This document shows positions 1-7,749 of a DNA stretch of 26,536 nucleotides, piece by piece. How positions within the stretch are numbered: the first letter of the stretch is position 1; every line of letters starts with the position of its first letter. The notes under the pieces were generated by a model. It had not been told where the DNA came from. It did no database searches and saw only the letters and a program-made list of their open reading frames with translations. Source of the DNA: JAAFGT01 sp041485165. Its GTDB lineage: Bacteria; Acidobacteriota; Terriglobia; Acidiferrales; UBA7541. The position numbers and the translations under genes are program-made. Where the stretch lies: positions 1-26,536 of the forward strand of contig JBGPJC010000052.1 in assembly GCA_041485165.1 (NCBI GenBank), written 5' to 3'.

Positions 1-1
1 C

Positions 2-3000
2 CCGACGGCTCCGTCCATCGCCAAAGGCTTGACGCAGCAGTTCACGGCCATCGGAACGTTTACAGATAACTCCACGCTGGATGTGACCACGACAGCGAGC
101 TGGGCATCGGCAACGACGACCGTGGCCACGATTGGATTGCACACCGGTCTCGCGACTGGCGCCGGCGTAGGCACGTCGAACATCACTGCGGCGCAAGGCG
201 GTGTGACCTCCAACACCGCGGTGCTGACGGTGACGCCGGCGGCGACCTCCACGATGCTCGCATCCGTTCCTAACCCAACCGTCTTCGGACAGTCCGTGAT
301 GTTCACGGCCACGGTGACTTCCGGCGCCGGGACCCCCACCGGTATGGTCACCTTCTTTGACGGCCCCACGATGCTCGGCACCCTCACGCTGAACGGGGCG
401 GGGGTGGCCATACTCACCACATCTACGCTCGCTCCGGGCGTCCATTCGATCACCGTGAACTACGGGGGTAATGCCAACCTAAATCCCAGCATGTCTCCCG
501 CGCTGATCCAGAACGTGAACAAGGCTGGAACGACCAACACGCTCATGTCTTCGCTGAACCCGTCTGCGGTTGGCCAGGCTGTTACGTTCACTGCCACGTT
601 CAATGCTGTGGCCCCGGGGGCGGGCGTTCCCACCGGCATGGTGACATTCTTCGATGGCGGGACCCCGCTCGGCACTTTCACGCTGAGCGCCGGTGTGGCG
701 ATGGTCACCACATCTGCTCTCACTGTGGGCCCCCACTCGATCACGGCGAATTACGCCGGGGATGCCAACTTCGCGGGCAGCCTCTCTGGGATGTTCAATC
801 AGACGGTGAACCTGACAGGTTCGAGTACTGCACTCGCGTCTTCGGCGAACCCCTCGGTCTTTGGCCAGGCCGTGATGTTTACGGCGACGGTGACCGGCTC
901 GGGCGGACCGCCTACTGGCATGGTGACCTTCCTTGACGGCGCGGCGACGCTCGGCACTGCCACGTTGAGCGCTGGGGTGGCGACGTTCTCCACATCTACG
1001 CTCGTTCCGGGCACTCACTCGATCACCGCGATGTACGGGGGCGACGTCAATTTCGGTGCCAGCACATCTACTCCGCTGATGCAAACAGTGAACAAGGCGA
1101 GTTCAACGACTGCCGTCGCGTCGTCGGCGAACCCCTCGACCTTCGGCCAGTCCGTGACTTTCACTGCGACGATCAATGCTGCGGCCCCGGGGGCGGGTAC
1201 TCCCAGCGGCATGGTCACATTCCTGGACGGCGCAACGACGCTCGGCACCGCCACGCTGAACGGTGCGGCGATGGCCACGTTCACTACATCCACACTCGCT
1301 CCGGCCAGCCATTCGATCACCGTGCAGTACGCCGGTGATGCCAACTTCACCGGCAGCACATCTGCCGTGCTCACTCAGACGGTGAGCAAGGCGAATTCGA
1401 CCACTGTGGACATGTCTTCGGCGAACGCCACAGTCTTCGGCCAGTCCGTGACTTTCACGGCGACGACCAATGTTGTGTCGCCGGGAGCGGGTACTCCCGG
1501 CGGCATGGTGACATTCCTTGACGGCGCGACGACGCTGGGCACCGCCACGCTGAACGGGACGGGGATGGCCACCTTCACCACATCCACGCTCGCTCCGAGC
1601 AGCCATTCCATCACTGCAATGTACGCCGGCAATGCCAGCTTCAACGCCAGCACATCTGCCGCGACCGCGCAGACAGTGAGCAAGGCGAATTCAACTACGT
1701 TGGTCATATCTTCGGTAAACCCCACAGTCTTCGGCCAGTCCGTGACCTTCACCGCGAGGGTCAATGCGGTGTCGCCGGGAGCGGGAATTCCCAGCGGCAT
1801 GGTGAATTTCCTTGATGGCGCGACGCAGATCGGCACCGGCACGTTGAACGCTTCGGGGGTGGCGACTTTCCAAACGCCCACGCTCTCTCCAGGCAGCCAT
1901 ACGATTTCCGCGAGTTACCTGGGCGATGCCGATTTTAATAGCGGCAGCTCTGCCAATCTGACACAGACCGTGACCAAGGCGAGCACAATCACCATCCTCG
2001 CGTCTTTGCCGAATCCATCGTCCTTTGGCGCCTCGGTTACCTTCACCGCGACAATCAATGTTGTGGCGCCGGGGTCGGGCAGCCCCAGCGGCACGGTGAC
2101 TTTCTTTGACGGCGCGACCACGCTCGGCACCGGCGCGCTAAACGCTCAGGACGTGGCCACGATCTCAACCATGACGCTTATTTTGGGCTTCCATGCCATC
2201 ACCGCCACCTACGCAGGGGATGCTAACTTTACGGGCAGCACCTCTATTACCCCTGTGACGCAGGTGGTGAAGACCGGGACGACCACAGTAGTCATGTCTT
2301 CGCTGAACCCCTCGAATCTCGGCCAGAACGTGACCTTCACCGCGACAGTAACTGCCGCCAGCGGAATGCCCACCGGCACGGTGAATTTCTTTGACGGCGC
2401 CACACTGCTCGGCGCTTCCGTGATCGGGGTGGGGACGGTGTCAACGACCACGCTCACTTCGGGCACGCATACAATCACCGCGCAGTACTCCGGGGACCCC
2501 AATTTCAACACCAGCACCTCTGCGCCATTGACCCAGACCGTCACCACTCCCGATTACTCCGTCACCGCCGCGCCAACTGCGCTGACGATCACCGCCGGGC
2601 AATCCGGCAACATCACGTTTACCGTGACCCCGATAAACGGCTCGAAGCAGGTGGCCACGTTCAGCTGTAACAATCTGCCGCTGAGGAGTATGTGCACCTT
2701 CGTTCCGCCATCGGTCACGCTCAATGGCGTCAACCCTGCGAACTCCGTGGGCACCATCATGACCACGGCCAATACCGCCGTTCCCTTCTCCACGCGGCCG
2801 AACCCGCTCACGCCGAGCGCGCGGCCAGGGCTCCTGGTGATTCTCTTCGGCCTGGCTCTTCTCCTCCTGCCGATGGTCGCCCGGCGCGTCCCGCGGCGAC
2901 TTGCCTTTGCCTGCGCAGTGCTCGGGCTGACAGTGGGCCTGGGCGCTTGCGTTAACACGCCGAAAGTCTTCACTGGCACGCCGCCCGGCACTTACACGGT

Positions 3001-3064
3001 CAACGTTGTGGCCACCGCGGGTGGGACGAGCCACACTGTTCCGGTCACCATTACCGTCCAGTAG
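2..3064 (+). CDS. Ig-like repeat surface protein, 5'-truncated
   Basis: The frame is open to the window edge, so the N-terminus is missing; the TTG at 29 is internal. The visible ~1020 residues start with a BIG2-like segment (PSIAKGLTQQFTAIGTF). Eight Ig-like units of about 93-99 residues follow, each with an NPS/T-FGQSVTFTATV strand, a G-MVTFLDGATTLGT strand and an SITA-YAGDANF strand. The C-terminal part is a ninth, different Ig-like domain. It is interrupted at about residues 935-974 (counted from position 29) by two hydrophobic stretches separated by ARRVPRR; the second ends in GLGAC, which resembles a lipobox. The domain then resumes (GTYTVNVVATAGG) to the end. Such proteins are usually secreted or surface-anchored and adhesive or structural. 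No enzymatic motif is visible, and the specific role is unknown. Confidence 0.85.
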   Translation, partial: PTAPSIAKGLTQQFTAIGTFTDNSTLDVTTTASWASATTTVATIGLHTGLATGAGVGTSNITAAQGGVTSNTAVLTVTPAATSTMLASVPNPTVFGQSVMFTATVTSGAGTPTGMVTFFDGPTMLGTLTLNGAGVAILTTSTLAPGVHSITVNYGGNANLNPSMSPALIQNVNKAGTTNTLMSSLNPSAVGQAVTFTATFNAVAPGAGVPTGMVTFFDGGTPLGTFTLSAGVAMVTTSALTVGPHSITANYAGDANFAGSLSGMFNQTVNLTGSSTALASSANPSVFGQAVMFTATVTGSGGPPTGMVTFLDGAATLGTATLSAGVATFSTSTLVPGTHSITAMYGGDVNFGASTSTPLMQTVNKASSTTAVASSANPSTFGQSVTFTATINAAAPGAGTPSGMVTFLDGATTLGTATLNGAAMATFTTSTLAPASHSITVQYAGDANFTGSTSAVLTQTVSKANSTTVDMSSANATVFGQSVTFTATTNVVSPGAGTPGGMVTFLDGATTLGTATLNGTGMATFTTSTLAPSSHSITAMYAGNASFNASTSAATAQTVSKANSTTLVISSVNPTVFGQSVTFTARVNAVSPGAGIPSGMVNFLDGATQIGTGTLNASGVATFQTPTLSPGSHTISASYLGDADFNSGSSANLTQTVTKASTITILASLPNPSSFGASVTFTATINVVAPGSGSPSGTVTFFDGATTLGTGALNAQDVATISTMTLILGFHAITATYAGDANFTGSTSITPVTQVVKTGTTTVVMSSLNPSNLGQNVTFTATVTAASGMPTGTVNFFDGATLLGASVIGVGTVSTTTLTSGTHTITAQYSGDPNFNTSTSAPLTQTVTTPDYSVTAAPTALTITAGQSGNITFTVTPINGSKQVATFSCNNLPLRSMCTFVPPSVTLNGVNPANSVGTIMTTANTAVPFSTRPNPLTPSARPGLLVILFGLALLLLPMVARRVPRRLAFACAVLGLTVGLGACVNTPKVFTGTPPGTYTVNVVATAGGTSHTVPVTITVQ
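241..2545 (+). repeat. Eight tandem Ig-domain coding repeats (~290 bp unit)
   Basis: The DNA encoding the Ig-like units is a tandem array. The conserved FGQSV-coding block recurs near 284, 560, 859, 1139, 1433, 1730, 2029 and 2315, giving a period of roughly 280-300 bp. Units 3 to 6 are the most alike at DNA level, sharing long stretches around the DGATTLGTATL strand. This suggests recent duplication or gene conversion among the central units, with the outer units more diverged. Confidence 0.85.
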
Positions 3065-3366
3065 GGTCAGCGGAAGGCCGGCACACGGGCCTGAAGGTCG
3101 GGTTGGTACCAAGAAGGGCAAAAGCACGCCAAATAATCGGGTATCAATCTGCCGGAAGGTGTGCTACTGTCTTCTTGCGCTTATCACCTCGGTTGTGTTG
3201 TGCGGTCCCTCTGGTTCAGTACCTGATCTGAGAATACCCGCCCTCAGTATCCTCCGTACGTTTTCAGCGTAATTTGAAAAAAACTGGCAATGCACATTGC
3301 TGTGCTCGCCCGGAAGCTCGCGCGCGCCCGGCGATGGCAGAAGCCCCAAAAGAGAAGAAAATAGAA
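3065..3366 (+). other. Non-coding leader region upstream of the DEAD-box helicase
   Basis: About 300 bases without a convincing gene. An exact inverted repeat, GCAATG-CA-CATTGC, lies at 3287-3300, about 65 nt before the chosen helicase start; it could be an operator or a small leader hairpin. The stretch is less GC-rich than its surroundings. I see no clear -35/-10 pair. DEAD-box helicase genes often have long regulated leaders, but nothing here identifies a known RNA family. Confidence 0.35.
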
Positions 3367-4593
<1,227 letters not shown>

Positions 4594-4601
4594 ATCCGCG
4601 C

Positions 4602-4632
4602 AAAAATGGCGCCGCCCGCAAGGGCGGCGCTA
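4602..4632 (-). terminator. Intrinsic terminator of copA
   Basis: A perfect 9-bp GC stem (4609-4617 with 4622-4630) closes a 4-nt loop. Read on the minus strand, it is followed two bases later by TTTTT (complement of 4602-4606). The copA stop codon (4630-4632) lies in the hairpin itself, so the terminator overlaps the end of the coding sequence. The helicase gene ends just beyond, so the element also separates the two convergent genes. Confidence 0.85.
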
Positions 4633-6963
4633 CAACGCCAGCTTGCGCAGCCGCAGGGCGTTGGTGATTACCGAGACGGAACTGAAAGTCATCGCCGCGC
4701 TGGCCAGCATGGGGCTGAGCAGCAGTCCGAAAAAGGGATACAGCACTCCCGCCGCGATAGGCACTCCCAACAGGTTGTAGACAAACGCGAAGAACAAATT
4801 CTGCCGTATGTTGCGCATCGTGCCGCGGCTCAGACGCAGCGCGCGCACGATGCCCCGCAGATCGCCCTTCACCAGCGTCACTCCTGCGCTCTCCATGGCC
4901 ACGTCCGTGCCCGTCCCCATGGCGATGCCGACATGCGCCTGGGCCAGCGCCGGCGCGTCGTTCACTCCGTCGCCGGCCATGGCCACGGTGTGGCCTTGCG
5001 CCTGCAGTTGCTTCACCACTGCGCTCTTCTGCTCGGGCAACACTTCGGCATGCACATCGTCGATGCCTAGCTTGCGCGCGACGACCTCGGCCGTGGCGTG
5101 GTTGTCGCCGGTGAGCATGACCACGCGGATGCCTTCGCCATGCAGCATGGTTATGGCTTCCGGAGTTGCTTCCTTGATGGGATCGGCGACGCCGAGCAAT
5201 CCCGCGGGGCGCTGGTCAATGGCCACGAACATTACCGTCTGACCGTCGCGTTGCAGCACTGAGGCGCGCTCGAGCAGTGGCTTGATATCAACAGAAGCGG
5301 ATTCGAGCAGCGCCACATTTCCCACCAGCACTTTGTGTCCATCAACGTTCCCGGTCACTCCTTTTCCGGTGACGGAGGCGAACGACTCTGTCTTCGATGC
5401 CGTAATTCCCTTGTCCCGCGCGCCGGCGAGAATCGCCGCGGCCAGCGGGTGCTCGCTCGACTGCTCGATGCTCGCTGCCATGCGCAGCAGATCTTCCTCG
5501 CGGTATTCCGGCATGACCACCACGGAGAGCAGACGCGGCTTGCCCAGCGTGAGCGTTCCGGTCTTGTCCACAACCAGCGTATCTACCTTCTCGAGTGTTT
5601 CCAGGGCTTCGGCGTTGCGGATCAGGACCCCTGCGGTTGCGCCGCGCCCGGTGCCCACCATGATGGACATCGGCGTGGCCAATCCCAGCGCGCAGGGGCA
5701 GGCGATGATCAGGACGGCAACGGCGTTGACCAGCGCGTGAGCCATACGCGGCTCAGGGCCAAACAGCGCCCAAGCTGCAAAAGTCACCACAGCCACCAGC
5801 AGCACAGCCGGCACGAAGTATCCGGAGACCACATCGGCCAGGCGCTGGATCGGCGCGCGTGTGCGCTGTGCTTCGCTTACCATCCGGACGATCTGGGCGA
5901 GGACGGTGTCGGCGCCCACACGCTCGGCGCGCATGACGAAGCTGCCGGTTCCGTTCACGGTGCCCGCGGTGACTTTCGCGCCGGCAGTCTTTTCTACCGG
6001 CATAGGCTCGCCGGTGAGCATGGATTCGTCCACGGCGCTGGAGCCTTCCTCGACTCTTCCGTCCACGGGAACCTTTTCTCCGGGACGCACTCGCAGCCGA
6101 TCGCCAATCTGCACACTCTCCAGTGGAATGTCTTCTTCCGCGCCGCCGCGCAGGACGCGCGCTGTTTTCGGCGCGAGGCCGAGCAGCGATTTGATCGCGC
6201 TGCTGGTCTGGCTGCGCGCTCGCAGCTCCAGCACCTGTCCGAGCAACACCAGAGTAGTGATCAAGGCTGCGGCCTCGAAGTACACCGCCACCTCGCCATC
6301 CATGCCGCGAAACGACGGCGGAAAAATCCCTGGGAACAGTGTGGCCACCGCGCTGTACCCGTAGGCCGCGCCCGTGCCCAGCGCGATCAGCGTGAACATA
6401 TTGAGATGGCGGCTCAGCACAGACGCCCAGCCGCGCTGGAAGAATGGCCAGCCGCCCCACAGCACCACCGGCGTCGCCAGGACGAACTGAATCCAGTGGA
6501 GCACTTGCGCGGGAACCACGTTCATCAGCGGTTCGCCGGGCAGAAAATCAGCAAACATAAAAGCCAGCGCCGGTATGGAGAGCGCCAGGCTCACCCAGAA
6601 CCGCCGCGTCATTCCGGCCAGCTCGGAGTTGTCTTCTTCGCCGGTCACCGCGACAGGCTCGAGCGCCATCCCGCATTTCGGGCAGGCGCCCGGCCCGGCC
6701 TGGCGAACTTCGGGGTGCATCGGGCAGGTGTATTCGGCCGCGGTTGGTTGCGGCACGGGCGGAGCGACTTCCGGCTTCTGCGCGTAGCGACCCGGATCAG
6801 CCTGGAACTTCTTCAGACATCCCGGGCTGCAATAGAAATAAGTCATTCCCTTCCACTCTGCCTTAGGCGTCGAGGCGGAGAGCTGGACGGACATTCCGCA
6901 GACCGGGTCTTTGTTTTTTTCAGAATGGATTACCGTCAAAGCTGGCAGTTTTCCCGTTTCCAT
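4630..6963 (-). CDS. copA: Copper-translocating P1B-type ATPase with YHS and metal-binding N-terminus
   Basis: Inner-membrane pump that exports Cu(I) using ATP. The 777 residues begin with a YHS domain (DPVCGM at 19-24, YFYCSPGC near 42-49). A short heavy-metal-binding domain follows (YTCPMHPEV...CPKCGM, about 78-99). The usual GMTCxxC HMA domain is absent. The P1B core then has the TGE actuator motif, the CPC transmembrane metal site (about 421-423), the DKTGT phosphorylation loop (Asp near 465), SEHPLA and GDGVND (about 662). YN and M-x-x-S-S in the last helices mark the Cu(I) subgroup. AAGGA lies 8 nt before the ATG. The gene is 49 nt downstream of csoR on the same strand, so the two probably form one copper-induced operon. 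Confidence 0.95.
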   Translation of the reverse strand: METGKLPALTVIHSEKNKDPVCGMSVQLSASTPKAEWKGMTYFYCSPGCLKKFQADPGRYAQKPEVAPPVPQPTAAEYTCPMHPEVRQAGPGACPKCGMALEPVAVTGEEDNSELAGMTRRFWVSLALSIPALAFMFADFLPGEPLMNVVPAQVLHWIQFVLATPVVLWGGWPFFQRGWASVLSRHLNMFTLIALGTGAAYGYSAVATLFPGIFPPSFRGMDGEVAVYFEAAALITTLVLLGQVLELRARSQTSSAIKSLLGLAPKTARVLRGGAEEDIPLESVQIGDRLRVRPGEKVPVDGRVEEGSSAVDESMLTGEPMPVEKTAGAKVTAGTVNGTGSFVMRAERVGADTVLAQIVRMVSEAQRTRAPIQRLADVVSGYFVPAVLLVAVVTFAAWALFGPEPRMAHALVNAVAVLIIACPCALGLATPMSIMVGTGRGATAGVLIRNAEALETLEKVDTLVVDKTGTLTLGKPRLLSVVVMPEYREEDLLRMAASIEQSSEHPLAAAILAGARDKGITASKTESFASVTGKGVTGNVDGHKVLVGNVALLESASVDIKPLLERASVLQRDGQTVMFVAIDQRPAGLLGVADPIKEATPEAITMLHGEGIRVVMLTGDNHATAEVVARKLGIDDVHAEVLPEQKSAVVKQLQAQGHTVAMAGDGVNDAPALAQAHVGIAMGTGTDVAMESAGVTLVKGDLRGIVRALRLSRGTMRNIRQNLFFAFVYNLLGVPIAAGVLYPFFGLLLSPMLASAAMTFSSVSVITNALRLRKLAL

Positions 6964-7012
6964 CGCGTAATCCTTTTCTTCCTTGCCACAACTTCAGAAA
7001 ACCGCCAGCCGC

Positions 7013-7378
7013 TCAGCGGGAGTGCTTGTAAATGAGGGCCAGCAGCTCGTCATACATCGCTTCGGCTTGTGCCGGGCCTTTGGCGATGGCCGCGGCAGCG
7101 CAGTGATGCAGGTGGTTGCGCATCAGCGCACGCGAGACGCCGCGGAGGGCCTCGTTGACCGAGGAGATCTGCACCATGATGTCGGCACAGTAGCGCCCTT
7201 CCTCGACCATCTTCTGCAGGCCGCGGATCTGGCCCTCGATCCGGCGCAGGCGCTTCAAGTTGGCCATCTTGATCGCTGCATCGACGGCGACGGCCTTGCG
7301 TCCTTTGTCGGGCGGGGTGCAGGCGCAGAGGGCGGGTTTGGTTTGTGGGGAAGCGTCGGAAACCTGGCGCGAAGTCAT
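7013..7378 (-). CDS. csoR: CsoR-type copper-sensing repressor
   Basis: All-helical DNA-binding repressor of the CsoR/RcnR/FrmR family, released from DNA on Cu(I) binding. From the ATG at 7378 it has 121 residues. The family core starts with NLKRLRRIEGQIRGLQKMVE. The Cu(I) ligand set Cys-His-Cys is present as Cys64 (RYC), His89 and Cys93 (NHLHHC). The N-terminal extension of about 37 residues carries a CAC motif (18-20), which could be an extra metal or redox site. I chose ATG 7378 because GGAGGG lies just upstream and a clear promoter lies right behind it. A longer in-frame reading from 7477 would run through that promoter and is rejected. It is the first gene of the csoR-copA operon. Confidence 0.93.
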   Translation of the reverse strand: MTSRQVSDASPQTKPALCACTPPDKGRKAVAVDAAIKMANLKRLRRIEGQIRGLQKMVEEGRYCADIMVQISSVNEALRGVSRALMRNHLHHCAAAAIAKGPAQAEAMYDELLALIYKHSR

Positions 7379-7425
7379 ATACCCTCCACCCCTATAATCT
7401 ACGATACCCCCTACCCCTATGTCAA
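7379..7425 (-). promoter_or_regulatory. csoR-copA promoter with two operator-like repeats
   Basis: On the minus strand TTGACA (7420-7425) is followed after 18 nt by TAGATT (7396-7401), a good sigma70-type promoter. Two near-identical 17-nt elements sit here: ATACCCCCTACCCCTAT at 7404-7420, filling the -35/-10 spacer, and ATACCCTCCACCCCTAT at 7379-7395, between the -10 box and the start codon and covering the ribosome-binding site. They match at 15 of 17 positions and start 25 nt apart. AT-flanked G/C tracts are typical of CsoR/RcnR-family operators, so autoregulation by CsoR is likely. Confidence 0.75.
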
Positions 7426-7749
7426 GTTCGATCTTCCCTGGCCAACCTGCGTCCATGCGATTCACACCCGGCGGCAAGGCTGGCGGATGCTCTGGCGGCA
7501 GCGGTGTGGCCCGTCAAGGCCCGGGACAGTTTTTCCACAGGCACAAAATGCCGGGGACACCTTTACAAGGCACACACCCTGTGGTACTTTGCCCTCGTTC
7601 GCCGCCCGGGCAGCGCCAGGCGGTTGGACCTCTGATCAGGGTCCCGCCGGATTTAGCGTCGCAAAAGTCCTCCGACTGAGGAAAGAGAACCCGTCTCCGT
7701 GTGTGCGATGTAGAATGCATGCATGGCGCCGATTCAAAAAGGGGCTGCC
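7426..7749 (+). other. Intergenic region upstream of smc
   Basis: No gene is convincing here. A bulged dyad, GGACC...GGTCC around CTGATCAG, lies at 7626-7644. TAGAAT at 7711-7716 could be a -10 box whose start point would fall at about 7723, but no good -35 accompanies it. AAGGGG just before the TTG at 7750 looks like the smc ribosome-binding site. The stretch around 7526-7565 holds imperfect GGGACA-type words and resembles a decayed dispersed repeat, but it is too weak to name. Confidence 0.35.

Noticed and set aside
460..2130. Several long minus-strand reading frames across the Ig repeats
   Set aside because: They recur with the repeat period and read as mirror products of the repeat codons; none has a ribosome-binding site or a recognisable domain.
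5335..7035. 566-codon plus-strand frame opposite copA
   Set aside because: Antisense shadow of copA; composition rich in Arg, His and Gln, with no domain.
7526..7565. Possible mobile-element remnant (GGGACAG and GGGGACACC words)
   Set aside because: Only short imperfect words, with no transposase or clear inverted repeat; noted as a possible decayed repeat only.
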